A stretch of DNA of 64,000 nt, taken from Larkinella arboricola (lineage in GTDB: Bacteria; Bacteroidota; Bacteroidia; Cytophagales; Spirosomataceae). This document shows, piece after piece, positions 32,551 through 42,856 of the stretch; positions within the stretch are counted from its first letter, which is position 1, and every line of letters begins with the position of its first letter. The position numbers and the translations under genes were made by a program. The notes beneath the pieces were generated by a model. That model was not told the DNA's origin. It did not search any database and saw nothing but the letters and a program-made list of their open reading frames with translations. Location of the stretch: contig NZ_QLMC01000004.1 of NCBI RefSeq assembly GCF_003259745.1, forward strand, positions 372,001 through 436,000, written 5' to 3'.

Positions 32551-35500
32551 ATGATGTTTTTTTACCCTTTTTCTCCTCCCTCAGTGAAGGCTGAGAGGAG
32601 GATGTACTGTATGCTGCTGGCTCTCCTGTTGCTGGCGGTGGAAGGCAAGAGCCAACTGCTGGCGACAGCCCAAACGCCCGTTTCTTCGGGTAACAGGACG
32701 GTGGCTGAAATAACCGTCAGCGGCCGGGTGACCGACGCAACCACCAACGAAGCCCTGGCGGGTTGCAGCGTTGTCCTGAAAGGAACACAACGCGGTACCA
32801 CCACCGACGCCAATGGCGAATACCGGATTACGGTGCCGGACGCCGGTGGGGTGCTGGTGTTTGGTTTCATCGGTTTTGTCTCCCAGGAAGTAACCGTGGG
32901 CAGCCAGACCACGATAAACGTGGCGCTGAAGGCATCGGCGTCGGAACTCAGTCAGGTGGTTGTTATTGGTTACGGAACCACCACCAAGAAAGACGCCACG
33001 GGTGCGCTGACCACCCTGAAAAGCACCGAATTTAACCGGGGGATTATCAACTCACCGGAGCAATTGCTGCAAGGCAAGGTGGCCGGGGTAAACGTCACCT
33101 CGGCGAGTGGTGAGCCGGGCGGTCGGCAAACGATCACGGTTCGCGGGCCGGGGGGCGTTCGTACGGGAAGTACACCCCTGTTTGTTCTCGACGGCATTCC
33201 GCTGGACAATTCCAATACCGGCGGGTCGTCCAGTCCGCTGAATCCCCTGAACTTCCTCAATCCGCAGGATATCGAATCCATCGACGTGCTGAAGGATGCT
33301 TCGGCCACGGCGATCTACGGGGCCCGCGGAGCCAACGGTGTTATTCTGATCACGACCAAGAAAGGGAAAGCGGGAACCTCCAACCTGACGGTTTCGGCCA
33401 ATGTCGGCATCTCGAACGTAGCGAACTATCTGCCCGTATTCTCGGCGGATGAGTACCGCCAGCAGGTGGCCGGGCTCGGTGGGACGTTAGAGGACCAGAA
33501 GGCTTCGACCGACTGGCAGCGGGAAATCAGCCGGACGGCCATCACCCAGGATTACAACCTGAGTTTGAGCGGAGGTGCCGACCGGCTGACCTACTACGGT
33601 TCGCTGAGCGTCCAGAATCAGGAGGGCGTCCTGAAAACCAGCCAGTTTAACCGGTATACGGGCCGCTTCAATGCCTCCCAGCGATTTCTGGAAGACCGGT
33701 TGGTGCTGGATGTGAACCTGACGGCTTCGCAAACCCGCAACCAGCGGCCACCCACCGAAAGCATTGTGGGCTCGGCTCTTTCGGCTAATCCAACATACCC
33801 GGCCTACGATGCAACGGGGTCTCCGGCGCGGTATCAGGCATTTACGAATCCGGTGCTGACGCTGAATCTCCAGAAAGACATCACGACCATCAACCGGGTC
33901 GTAGCGAATGTGTCCCCTTCGTTCAAGCTCACTAAAGACCTGGTTTACAAGATGAGTCTGGGCGTGGATAACGCCAGCTCGACCCGCGATCAGCAAACGC
34001 TGGCCAATTTGGTTCCCCAGCAGGACGGACGGCTCGAAAGTCTCTACGGAACAAACCAGAACTTCCTGATCGAGAACTACTTTACCTACACGCGTGGCTG
34101 GAATAACCACAGTCTGACGGCCCTGCTGGGACACTCGTACCAGAAGTTTATGATTCGGGAGCGCACCTGGAGTATCAACAAGTTTCCCATTTCGCCCATT
34201 GAGCCAATTAACAATGTTGGACTGGGGCAGGATCTGACGCTGGCCAACAACCGGCCCATCGGGTTGGCGCTTGAAAACGAACTGCAATCCTTTTTCTCGC
34301 GGGTAAACTATCAGTACAAAGACCGGTATCTGCTCACGGCCACCGTCCGGGCCGACGGTTCGAGTAAGTTCGGAGCCAACAACAAGTACGGTGTTTTCCC
34401 GTCCTTCTCGGCAGGCTGGCGGTTGTCGGACGAGCCCTTCCTGCGGTCGGGACCTTTCTCGGATCTGAAAATTCGGGCGGGCTGGGGTCAGACCGGTAAT
34501 CAGGAAATACCGTCGAAGATCACCCAGGCACTATTTACCTCGCAGGTGAGCGCATCGACCAGCTACCCGCTCGACGCTTCGACGACCTACCCGGCCGGTA
34601 CAACCTACACCCGGTTCGCCAACCCCAACATTCAGTGGGAGGTATCCACCCAGACGGACATTGGTCTGGATTTTGGTTTGTTCAAGGGTGCCTTAACGGG
34701 TACGCTGGATTATTTCCGCAAGGTATCCGGTAAAATTCTGCTGGAAGTAATTCCGGCTGATCCCATTCAACCGGCTTCGACCTACTGGACCAACGTACCG
34801 GACATGACCATCACCAACCAGGGCGTGGAACTGGGCCTGAACTACCGATATGCCAGCAAGAGCGGTTTTCGGCTGGACCTGGGCGGTAACATTACCTTTA
34901 TCAAAAACCGGGTGAACAACTCACCTTACTCGGTCATTACGTCGGGTTCTGCTTCGGGCTCCGGTCTTACGTCGGCAACTGTCAACGGCTACGTCAACGG
35001 CCAGCCAATCGGAACGTTCTTCCTGCGCGAGTACATTGGTATCGATGAGAAAGGATTGAGTGCCTACCGCGATACGGACGGCGACGGCAACCCTGGAACC
35101 GACAAAGACCGGATTGCGGCTGGCAGTGCCCTGCCCACAAAGCAGTTCAATTTCAACGCTACGGCATCTTACAGGGGCTTCGACCTGACGGCCAACTTCA
35201 ACGGTGTATCCGGTAATAAAATTTACGACAATACCGCCAATGCCCTTTTCTACAGAGCCCGGTTAGTGAAGGGACTCAACACAACCCCCGAGGGAATTGG
35301 CGAATCGAACGAGTCGATCAATAACTCGGCTCCGGTTTCGACCCGATTCCTGAAAGATGGCTCTTTCTTCCGGCTGAACAACCTGACGCTGGGCTACAAC
35401 CTCAACCCCCAACTGATCGGGATGAAGCGGTGGATTTCCAACGTCCGGATTTCGGCCACCGGCCAGAACCTGTTCGTCATTACCAACTACAACGGCTACG

Positions 35501-35613
35501 ATCCTGAAGTCAACACGGACCGGACCGTGAACGGTATTTCCTCGTACGGGATTGATTACCTGAGCTACCCGAAAGCCCGCTCGTTTGTTTTTGGCCTTAA
35601 TGTCACCTTTTAA
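32551..35613 (+). CDS. SusC/RagA-type TonB-dependent outer-membrane transporter
   Basis: A 1020-residue outer-membrane importer that works with its SusD partner to take up oligosaccharides, energised by TonB. N-terminal hydrophobic signal (about 1-35, start among several Met uncertain), CarboxypepD_reg-like domain (56-128), TonB box-like VVVIGYG (136-142), plug about 145-260 with the LDGIPLDN and YGARGANGVILITTKKG landmarks, then a 22-strand beta-barrel ending in a C-terminal Phe. The SusD gene begins 48 bases later. No glycoside hydrolase or regulator flanks the pair, so its glycan is unknown. Confidence 0.95.
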   Translation: MMFFYPFSPPSVKAERRMYCMLLALLLLAVEGKSQLLATAQTPVSSGNRTVAEITVSGRVTDATTNEALAGCSVVLKGTQRGTTTDANGEYRITVPDAGGVLVFGFIGFVSQEVTVGSQTTINVALKASASELSQVVVIGYGTTTKKDATGALTTLKSTEFNRGIINSPEQLLQGKVAGVNVTSASGEPGGRQTITVRGPGGVRTGSTPLFVLDGIPLDNSNTGGSSSPLNPLNFLNPQDIESIDVLKDASATAIYGARGANGVILITTKKGKAGTSNLTVSANVGISNVANYLPVFSADEYRQQVAGLGGTLEDQKASTDWQREISRTAITQDYNLSLSGGADRLTYYGSLSVQNQEGVLKTSQFNRYTGRFNASQRFLEDRLVLDVNLTASQTRNQRPPTESIVGSALSANPTYPAYDATGSPARYQAFTNPVLTLNLQKDITTINRVVANVSPSFKLTKDLVYKMSLGVDNASSTRDQQTLANLVPQQDGRLESLYGTNQNFLIENYFTYTRGWNNHSLTALLGHSYQKFMIRERTWSINKFPISPIEPINNVGLGQDLTLANNRPIGLALENELQSFFSRVNYQYKDRYLLTATVRADGSSKFGANNKYGVFPSFSAGWRLSDEPFLRSGPFSDLKIRAGWGQTGNQEIPSKITQALFTSQVSASTSYPLDASTTYPAGTTYTRFANPNIQWEVSTQTDIGLDFGLFKGALTGTLDYFRKVSGKILLEVIPADPIQPASTYWTNVPDMTITNQGVELGLNYRYASKSGFRLDLGGNITFIKNRVNNSPYSVITSGSASGSGLTSATVNGYVNGQPIGTFFLREYIGIDEKGLSAYRDTDGDGNPGTDKDRIAAGSALPTKQFNFNATASYRGFDLTANFNGVSGNKIYDNTANALFYRARLVKGLNTTPEGIGESNESINNSAPVSTRFLKDGSFFRLNNLTLGYNLNPQLIGMKRWISNVRISATGQNLFVITNYNGYDPEVNTDRTVNGISSYGIDYLSYPKARSFVFGLNVTF

Positions 35614-35661
35614 TTTGTAATCCTGCCCGATTTCTACAATTGGAGAAGGCGATTATCAACC

Positions 35662-37329
35662 ATGAAAAAGATTCTTATTGTAACCATAGCCCTGTTGGGC
35701 CTGAACGGCTGTACGAACCTGACGGAAAACGTACTGGACGAATCATCGGCGACCGGCCTGACCGAAAAACAGGCCGCTGACGGAAACCTGGCCCCCGTCT
35801 ACGCTCGTCTGCCGGACATATTTCAGCATACCACCTACTTTGCTCTTCAGGAAATCTCGACCGACGAAGCCATTCTGCCCTACCGGGGTGGGACAGACTG
35901 GGGCGATAACGGTATTTACCTGGCTCTGCACCAGCATACGCACACCAGCACCGACCCGAACCTGCGCAACACCTGGGGGCATCTGACCCAGGGAATTTCG
36001 CGGGCCGTTACGGCGCTCAATACCTTGCCGGGTATCAACGATTCCAGCGTGAAAACGTACATCGCCGAAGCGCGGGGTATGCGGGCTTACTACAACATGG
36101 TATTGCTCGATCTGTTCGGACTGGTGTTTGTCAAAGACGATCCGCAGGGGGTTTCGCAAATTCTGCGCGGTGCCGAAGCCCTGGAATACCTGAAGGCCGA
36201 ATTTCTGGCCGCTGAACCGGATCTGGCAACAAACGTCGGACCCGGCCGATTAACGAAGGCGGGTGTGTGGGGTTTGCTGGCCCGGCTGTATCTGAATGCC
36301 GCCGTCTACCGGGATCGCTACGCGGCTCAGTTTAGCTTCAAGCCCGAAGACATGGACAAGGCGATTGAATACTGCGACAAAATCATCAGTTCTGGTCAAT
36401 ACCAGTTGTCGGCGGATTACTTCTCGATTTTCAACGCCGATAATCACACCAACAAGGAACTGATTTTTGCGGTCGATCAGCGGGCCGAACTGAACGGCCA
36501 CAACCGGCTGGCTTACTTCTCCTTATCCGGTGATCAGTTTCCGCTGCCTGCTTTCCCGGGCGCCAACGGTACCGATGGCCCGGCCATTACGCCCGATTTT
36601 TACCAGAGCTGGGTAGCGGCTTACGCGCCGGGCGACCCCGCCGGTCGTGACCCACGCTTTTACAAGAAAAACCTGAATATCCCCGCCGACTCCTGTATGG
36701 CGGCTGCTGACGTGATTATGGACCGGGGGATTCTGCGGGGGCCGCAATACGGTTTGGTGCGGGTCAACGGGGCGTTTGTGCGCTGCGGCAGTAACTACCG
36801 CGTTGGCAAATTATTCAACGTAACGCGCAACCGGCCCACGTTACCGGTAACGTTTACGGAGCAGGTGGATTTTACAGTAACGGGCAGTGACTACAACACC
36901 GGCTACCGGGTTTTGAAGTACGAGTTTAGCCCCAAATCGCAGTCAGGCCGGAACCTGGGCGATGTCGACATTTCCATTGTTCGGCTGGCCGACGTATACC
37001 TGATGCGGGCCGAAGCCAAATTGCGGAAAAGCAACGATGCGGCTGCTGCACTGGCGGATGTAAACACGGTTCGGGCGGCCCGGACATCGACCACCCCGGC
37101 CCCGGCTCTGACCAGCATGAATCTCGATCTGCTGCTGCGCGAGCGGGGCTTTGAGCTGTACTGGGAAATGGTTCGCCGGACGGACCTGATTCGCTTCGGA
37201 AAGTATGAGGGTAAGTGGACGGAAAAAACGGACGCTAACCCGCAGAAACGCATCTTCCCGATTCCGCAAACCGCCATCGACGGAGCCTCGAACCTGCCGG
37301 GGTATCTGGCGCAGAATCCCGGATATTGA
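35662..37329 (+). CDS. SusD/RagB-family surface glycan-binding lipoprotein
   Basis: A 555-residue lipoprotein that sits on the outer leaflet and forms the lid of the SusC channel. Lipobox NGC places Cys17. The SusD TPR-helical core is visible (AEARGMRAYYNMVLLDLFG near 135-150; LARLYLNAAVYRD), and the C-terminus has the family's RGFELYWEMVRRTDLIRFG and final IPQTAIDGASNLPGYLAQNPGY. Length is normal. It is the second gene of a two-gene operon with the SusC gene and is followed by a strong terminator. Confidence 0.95.
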   Translation: MKKILIVTIALLGLNGCTNLTENVLDESSATGLTEKQAADGNLAPVYARLPDIFQHTTYFALQEISTDEAILPYRGGTDWGDNGIYLALHQHTHTSTDPNLRNTWGHLTQGISRAVTALNTLPGINDSSVKTYIAEARGMRAYYNMVLLDLFGLVFVKDDPQGVSQILRGAEALEYLKAEFLAAEPDLATNVGPGRLTKAGVWGLLARLYLNAAVYRDRYAAQFSFKPEDMDKAIEYCDKIISSGQYQLSADYFSIFNADNHTNKELIFAVDQRAELNGHNRLAYFSLSGDQFPLPAFPGANGTDGPAITPDFYQSWVAAYAPGDPAGRDPRFYKKNLNIPADSCMAAADVIMDRGILRGPQYGLVRVNGAFVRCGSNYRVGKLFNVTRNRPTLPVTFTEQVDFTVTGSDYNTGYRVLKYEFSPKSQSGRNLGDVDISIVRLADVYLMRAEAKLRKSNDAAAALADVNTVRAARTSTTPAPALTSMNLDLLLRERGFELYWEMVRRTDLIRFGKYEGKWTEKTDANPQKRIFPIPQTAIDGASNLPGYLAQNPGY

Positions 37330-37388
37330 TTCCTGCCCCCGTTGCTCGTAACACCTGGACCGAAAACAGAGTGTAGAGCCAGTGGATA

Positions 37389-37428
37389 AAAAAAGAAGGA
37401 GCGCGGAATGCCGCGCTCCTTCTTTTTT
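37389..37428. terminator. Bidirectional terminator (18-bp perfect stem)
   Basis: Arms 37389-37406 and 37411-37428 around AATG, with A- and T-runs in the arm ends. It separates the SusC/SusD operon from the convergent TonB receptor gene. Confidence 0.95.
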
Positions 37429-37441
37429 AGGATTATTTGCT

Positions 37442-40240
37442 TTAAAAACTGGCCGACACGTTCAGGAAATAATAGCCGCCGTTGAAGCCAAACTGCGTGG
37501 CTGACCGACCGTAGACGAATCGCCCATACGAGGAATTATCCAATACGGCCGAGCCAAACCGCTCCGGTGTTGGTTGCTGCGTCATCCGGAGCTTGTCCGG
37601 GTAAACATCGAAGATATTGTTCGCGCCCAGCGTCAGGGTAATGGTTGGCTGAAGCCGGTATGAAACGCTGAAATCCGTTATGAGTCGGGGATTGGCAAAT
37701 TCATCCAGCCGGGGATTGGACGGGTCAAACGCCTGCACCTCGCCGAACCGCGTAAACCGCAGCACCGCACCGAATTTGTTCAGCCGGTAATTGGCCGTCA
37801 GGGCAATTTTACTTCGGGGCTGGCCCACCGTCAGTCGGGCGCTATCCTGCCGGTTGAATAGGAAATTGCCCAGGGCTGCATCGTTGGGAAGGGCGCCGGG
37901 CCGTTGAATGTCGCCGACCACTTTCGTTTCGTTGAAGTTGGCCGCCAGGGTCAGATCAATCGAGCCTTTGCCCAGCCGGGGACTGGTTGCCACCACCACG
38001 TCAATACCGCGCGTCTGGGTGTTGATCGCGTTGGAAAAAAACTGGGCTGCATTCACTTCCTGTTGCCCGGCCTGATCCAGAATAGTGCCAATGATGACGC
38101 CCGCTGCCGAGGTGCCACGCGCAAACTGGTTGCTGTAAATAATCCGGTCGCGGATGTTGATCTGGTACGCATCGAGGGTGATGCTAACCGCCCGGCCGGG
38201 TTGTGACGTAATCCCGACGCTGTAATTGGTCGAGTGTTCGGCCGTTAGCTCCGGCACGCCAAACGCCTGGGCAATGGGGCTGTCGTTGCGGAACGTTCCG
38301 GTCTGGCGGGGTTCAAGCCCTTGCCCCGTAGAGACAAATACCGTGCTGATGGCGCTGAAATACCGTTGGTGCAGCGAAGGAGCCCGAAAACCGTTGCTGA
38401 TGGAACCCCGTAGTGAAAAGGCATCGCTGAATTTGTAACGGGCGGCCAGCTTTCCGGCCAGGTTCCCGCCGAAATCGTTGTAGTATTCGTAGCGGGCTGC
38501 GGTATTCACCAGCAGGTTTTCCGTCAGGTCAGTTTCTATATCTACGTAGCCGCCAACCATGCTTCGGGTGGCATTGACGGCATTGGCGGGCTGGTAACCC
38601 GGAAAAACCTGCGCGCCCCCCGACCGGCCCGAAGCCGGATCGTAGTTGGTGTAAGACGCTTCCTCTCCGGCTTTGATTCTGTACTGATCATTCCGGAACG
38701 TCAACCCGGCAGCCACGTTGAAGGACTTCAGACCAAGCTGTGAACCAATATCCTTGGCAACACTGGCGTCGTATGTGTGTTGGTAAAAACTCAGCGTACC
38801 GGCGTAAAACTGGGTTGGGGCGCTGGCCTTCAGCGCAAACTGCGATGCATTGTTGGTGTTGGTAATGTCGTAGCGGAAAGAGTTGCCGCCATAAACGTTG
38901 CTGATGTCCCAGCGCCAGCCGTTCGATTCACCGTTAACGCCTATCAGTAAAGACTGGTCGTTGATCGTCGACTCAATATTGGGCAGAAAACCGTTGGGGT
39001 AAATCTCCGTAATAACCTGCGTGGTCTGGAACGGATACCGGTAAAACCCGGCGGCTTTGCCTTTCCGGTAATTCAAACCACCCGACGCGTAAAAACTGGT
39101 GGTGGCTCCCAGCGGAAGCCGCATATTCAGGAACAAACCGGCGTTATCGACCCGCGAATTACCGACCTGCATGTTGTTTTCCAGGCTGAAATTATTCTGT
39201 TGAATCAACGCCTGATCCTGATTGTACAAACCCTGCCGACGGGCGATGTAAGCCGCATCGGTTTCGCCCGTTGCCCGGTTCACGTTCCAGTTTACGTACA
39301 CCGGTCCGTTGTAGGTACCGGCGCGGTTGGTAGCGCCCCGGTGCCGGAATTCGCCGGTTAAACTCAAAAAACCGTTTTGGCCCAGTTTGAAACCGTGGTT
39401 GACGCCGATCTGGGCCACCTCGCCATCGCTTTCGTACTGCTGGCCCAACTGGGCGTTGACGGTGGTACCGGGCCGTTCCTTGAGCCGGAGGTTGATTACG
39501 CCCGCAATGGCGTCAGAACCGTATTGAGACGAAGCCCCGTCGCGCAGTACTTCAATGCGTTCGATGGCCGCCGAGGGAATCGCGTTCAGGTCGGTGCCCA
39601 CCGAGCCGCGTCCGACGGTTCCGTTGATGTTAATGAGCGCCTGATTGTGCCGTCGTTTGCCGTTCAGCAGCACCAGCACCTGATCGGGACCCAGACCGCG
39701 CAGTGTGGCCGGATCAATGTGGTCAGTGCCGTCGGCAATCGTCTGGCGGGAGGAGTTAAAGGAAGGGGCCACGAAATTAAGTTGCTGTGTGGGTTCTACC
39801 TGACCCGTTGCCAGCAGATCGCGGGATTGAATCACATCCACCGGTGATACGGTTTCGGTGCTGGTGCGGGTTTGGGTTGACCGCGAACCGATCACGACGA
39901 CTTCGCTCAGGCTGGAAGTTTCTTCCCGCAGGGCCACGTTTACCGTCGTGAAATCGGCGCCACTGACCTGAGCGGCCACGGTTTGGGTAGTGTACCCAAT
40001 GAAGCTGACGCGGAGGGAGTAACTACCCGGTTGGAGCGAAAGGGTAAAATTGCCGTCTGCATCCGTGGTGGTGCCCGAGTTTGTGCCTTCGACAGCGACA
40101 GAAACGCCCGGCAGCGCCGTTCTGCTCTGGGCATCCATTACACGTCCGCGAACGCCCTGAGCAACGGCCCAGCTACTCCAGCAGAGGAGACTGAGGGTTA
40201 ATAAAAAAGGGATTTTAGAACTGAGATAGCGCTTCTTCAT
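37442..40240 (-). CDS. TonB-dependent outer-membrane receptor
   Basis: A 932-residue outer-membrane receptor. Signal peptide 1-28 (AVAQ); CarboxypepD_reg-like domain (29-104); TonB box-like VVVIGSR (114-120); plug region about 120-265 (LRGLGPDQVLVLLNGKRRH, YGSDAIAGVINLRL); then a large beta-barrel ending in NVSASF. It lacks the SusC-type length and has no SusD partner, so it more resembles a siderophore, vitamin or peptide receptor of the general TonB type. It is convergent with the SusC/SusD operon. The ligand is unknown. Confidence 0.95.
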   Translation of the reverse strand: MKKRYLSSKIPFLLTLSLLCWSSWAVAQGVRGRVMDAQSRTALPGVSVAVEGTNSGTTTDADGNFTLSLQPGSYSLRVSFIGYTTQTVAAQVSGADFTTVNVALREETSSLSEVVVIGSRSTQTRTSTETVSPVDVIQSRDLLATGQVEPTQQLNFVAPSFNSSRQTIADGTDHIDPATLRGLGPDQVLVLLNGKRRHNQALININGTVGRGSVGTDLNAIPSAAIERIEVLRDGASSQYGSDAIAGVINLRLKERPGTTVNAQLGQQYESDGEVAQIGVNHGFKLGQNGFLSLTGEFRHRGATNRAGTYNGPVYVNWNVNRATGETDAAYIARRQGLYNQDQALIQQNNFSLENNMQVGNSRVDNAGLFLNMRLPLGATTSFYASGGLNYRKGKAAGFYRYPFQTTQVITEIYPNGFLPNIESTINDQSLLIGVNGESNGWRWDISNVYGGNSFRYDITNTNNASQFALKASAPTQFYAGTLSFYQHTYDASVAKDIGSQLGLKSFNVAAGLTFRNDQYRIKAGEEASYTNYDPASGRSGGAQVFPGYQPANAVNATRSMVGGYVDIETDLTENLLVNTAARYEYYNDFGGNLAGKLAARYKFSDAFSLRGSISNGFRAPSLHQRYFSAISTVFVSTGQGLEPRQTGTFRNDSPIAQAFGVPELTAEHSTNYSVGITSQPGRAVSITLDAYQINIRDRIIYSNQFARGTSAAGVIIGTILDQAGQQEVNAAQFFSNAINTQTRGIDVVVATSPRLGKGSIDLTLAANFNETKVVGDIQRPGALPNDAALGNFLFNRQDSARLTVGQPRSKIALTANYRLNKFGAVLRFTRFGEVQAFDPSNPRLDEFANPRLITDFSVSYRLQPTITLTLGANNIFDVYPDKLRMTQQPTPERFGSAVLDNSSYGRFVYGRSATQFGFNGGYYFLNVSASF

Positions 40241-40377
40241 AGGTCCTATGGTTTTGAAATAGAGGTATAACTACCGAAGCGAAGTTTTAGATGTAAACTT
40301 TTCAATAAAGTTTGGTTTCGTTCCATCGGCAACGGCCGCTGTCTGGCAATCGGACAGGGTATTGTCGGAGCCCGAAA

Positions 40378-40403
40378 AGACACCCCCATTGCTGAGGGTG
40401 TCT
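40378..40403 (-). terminator. Terminator of the T9SS cargo gene
   Basis: AGACACCC (40378-40385) pairs with GGGTGTCT (40396-40403); on the minus strand a short T-run follows the stem. It lies 42 bases past the stop of the minus-strand gene at 40445. Confidence 0.7.
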
Positions 40404-40444
40404 GGTGGGCAGGGCCACTGCAATGTATGAAATTGAAATAAGGA

Positions 40445-42175
40445 TTATTTCCGGATGATTACTTTACGGCTTTCGGAAACGCCAGTCCGGGTCGTAATCT
40501 GTAAGTCATATAAGCCCGTCGCCAGGTTTGTTACAGAAAACGTAAGTTGGGCGGTGTTGAGCTCAGCCTGAGACAAGACCTTTTTTCCTGAAGAATTAGT
40601 CAGACGGAACGATGCAATGGGTTCGGCGCAGGTAACCGTTAAGTTTGTAGCGACCGGATTAGGGAAAATTTTCAGCGTTCCTATTAACTCCCAGCGGGCG
40701 GATTGCACTTTGGAGTATTCGTAACGGCCATCCCGATCTACCATCTTTAACCGGTAGTAATAATACGTGTTGGGTTGTACGGTTTTGTCCAGATAGGAAT
40801 AATCCCCCTTCATGACATCCGGCTTTGGAGCTAGAGAAGCCAGAAATTCGAACCCACTGCGAGGGTCGAGCGTGCGTTCCAGTTCAAAGTGGTCAAAGTT
40901 AATTTCTTCCGACGTTTTCCAGTTTGTGGTAATCGCCTGTTCAACTCCTCTGGCCGTGAAGCTTACCAAACGAACCGGCAGGCTACAAAGGCTGACGGTC
41001 AGCGTGGCCGGTCCGGATTTGCCGCCCTGTGTATCGTTGATGGTATATGTTACCGTCGAAGCCGTAAATTCCGAAGCCGGGCTAAATGTAACGACGCCTG
41101 TTGTGGTGTTCACTGAGTACGTTCCTTCACCGGCAATGGTAACAGAAGTTACGTCGGAACCGCTTGCCGGATCGACCAGCCGAACGGAAGCCGGGTCGAG
41201 CGGGAAACTGCCCGCGCCATCGTTAGCCACGACGCTAAGGGAGAGGGGAGCTGTGGCCGATGTCAGACAGGCCTGATCATCGTTGGCCGACGGCAGCACG
41301 ATCTGGTTGGCACACCGGGCTCCGTCGCCGGGGCTTTTTCCCGCCAGACTGCTGGAAAACAGGGTTGCCGTGAAAGGAGATGATGCCATATTGGGGGTAG
41401 AAATCTTGTAGATGTTACCGCTGGCGTTGTTTCCAATGTACATATTTCCAAAGCTGTCCATAAAAGCCGTTCCGAACGCGCCGGTTTCACTGGCTAATCC
41501 GTTGACAGGCCCCAGCGGGGTGACCGTATTGGTGGCAGGATCGTAACTGACCAAATTTTTGGCGGTTGTCATGCCGTAGATTTTGCCATCTACCGGATTA
41601 AAGGTCCAGTCGTTGAGGCCGTTTAGAGCCGCCGTGGCCGAACCACTCAGCCGGGTTTTTGCCACGAGGTAATCGGGTGACGTTGGATTAAGGTTGATGG
41701 CGACAACGCCGGCTGAACCGTACAAATACAAAATGCCGTCTGGACTTACATCGCCCGATGCAAAATTGCCCGACATACTCAAACCCGATACCGTCAGAAG
41801 TTGGATTTCGCCGTTGCTCCCCAAACGCGCAATCTGGTTGGTGTTGTAGCGATATCCGTACAGAAAATTATCGGCGGTGTTGTAGCCAAATCCGTTGAGG
41901 AATCGGTTGGGTTCGGGCAAGACACCGGCTTTAATCAGGGTCGAACTACCGTCCGACAGATTGAAGGAGTAAAAGCTGGTGACATTACCGTTGGCGTTGG
42001 TCGTAGGGTTGGTCAGGATGTAACCCAATCCGGTCGAGCAGTCAAAAGGGGTGGGCGTTTGTGCCAATGAAACCTGGAAAGACAGGGCTAGCAAAACAAA
42101 AAGCCAGCGTGACACCAATAACGCAGCCTGGCGGTGGAAAAATCGCAATCTGAATTCGCTATAAAATGACTTCAT
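40445..42175 (-). CDS. Secreted beta-propeller/cadherin-like protein with T9SS sorting domain
   Basis: A 576-residue surface or secreted protein. Signal peptide with an extended N-region (residues 1-39, SLAQ). Residues 45-290 have repeats of G-x-Y-x-x-N and D-x-x-G-x-x-Y type strands, as in beta-propeller DUF6923-like proteins. Residues 295-395 form a bacterial Ig/CshA-like module (VTYTINDTQGGKSGPATLTV), then 400-495 a fibronectin-like stretch, and residues 501-576 the type IX secretion C-terminal domain (LKIFPNPVATNLTV onward). It is therefore likely cell-surface exposed and perhaps adhesive. No enzymatic motif. Confidence 0.85.
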   Translation of the reverse strand: MKSFYSEFRLRFFHRQAALLVSRWLFVLLALSFQVSLAQTPTPFDCSTGLGYILTNPTTNANGNVTSFYSFNLSDGSSTLIKAGVLPEPNRFLNGFGYNTADNFLYGYRYNTNQIARLGSNGEIQLLTVSGLSMSGNFASGDVSPDGILYLYGSAGVVAINLNPTSPDYLVAKTRLSGSATAALNGLNDWTFNPVDGKIYGMTTAKNLVSYDPATNTVTPLGPVNGLASETGAFGTAFMDSFGNMYIGNNASGNIYKISTPNMASSPFTATLFSSSLAGKSPGDGARCANQIVLPSANDDQACLTSATAPLSLSVVANDGAGSFPLDPASVRLVDPASGSDVTSVTIAGEGTYSVNTTTGVVTFSPASEFTASTVTYTINDTQGGKSGPATLTVSLCSLPVRLVSFTARGVEQAITTNWKTSEEINFDHFELERTLDPRSGFEFLASLAPKPDVMKGDYSYLDKTVQPNTYYYYRLKMVDRDGRYEYSKVQSARWELIGTLKIFPNPVATNLTVTCAEPIASFRLTNSSGKKVLSQAELNTAQLTFSVTNLATGLYDLQITTRTGVSESRKVIIRK

Positions 42176-42428
42176 GTGATTGAATGATAAACCCGAAAAC
42201 CTAAGCCGGATCGCTGAAGCTTGGCAAACGGGTTCATCTGGTTAGGTCGGAACGAGGTTCCGAGTGATGAAATAAACCGTTTTAGTCTCCTTTGCTTTAG
42301 CGCAAAAGGTAAGCGTAGGACGGTAGGGCAAGAAGAAAGTCACTAAAGCCAAGAAAGCATGGGTAATAATTCTACATGAGATAGAAGGAACCGGGTTGCC
42401 TAGGTAAAACCGGGCCAACGGCGACTCC

Positions 42429-42668
42429 TCAGGATTGTCTGCCGAGTGACAGCAGCCAGAAAGACATGCCAGCTACCAGGACCGTTAGCCAGAGCGTCAG
42501 GCCCACCCACAGAGCCGCGATGGGCTGGCCGGTGGTCCAGAGCCAGAAAACCGTTCCGGTAGCGCTCAGCGCCAGCAAAAAGAGGAGCAGGGAAGCCAGT
42601 ACCCGACCGCCATTCATCGGCCGGGTTTGCCACGCGGTATTGACAGGGGTAAGTTTTACGGGTGTCAT
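42429..42668 (-). CDS. Small two-helix membrane protein
   Basis: A 79-residue protein with two hydrophobic helices (about residues 22-46, VLASLLLFLLALSATGTVFWLW; and 50-75, AALWVGLTLWLTVLVAGMSFWLL) joined by a short turn, plus a polar N-terminus. It probably sits in the inner membrane. No family is recognised. The opposite frame contains a longer but improbable reading. Confidence rests only on the clear hairpin membrane topology. Confidence 0.5.
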   Translation of the reverse strand: MTPVKLTPVNTAWQTRPMNGGRVLASLLLFLLALSATGTVFWLWTTGQPIAALWVGLTLWLTVLVAGMSFWLLSLGRQS

Positions 42669-42797
42669 TGTTCTTGTTGTTTGCGGAAAAATAAGGGAGC
42701 TGGCTAGCGGTAAACCGTTGGTTGAAAAGCCATTCCAAAATTAACCGCAAAACAGCCGTCCGCGCCGGGCGACGTAACGGAGAGACGAAAACCGCGG

Positions 42798-42824
42798 GCC
42801 AGCCCTTCAAATGAAAGGGCTGGC
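42798..42824 (-). terminator. Terminator hairpin downstream of the VOC-fusion gene
   Basis: GCCAGCCCTT (42798-42807) pairs with AAGGGCTGGC (42815-42824), 32 bases past the VOC-fusion stop on the minus strand. A moderate T-run follows. Confidence 0.75.
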
Positions 42825-42856
42825 GGATGATTGAGCCAACGGTCGGTGCGGGAGTC

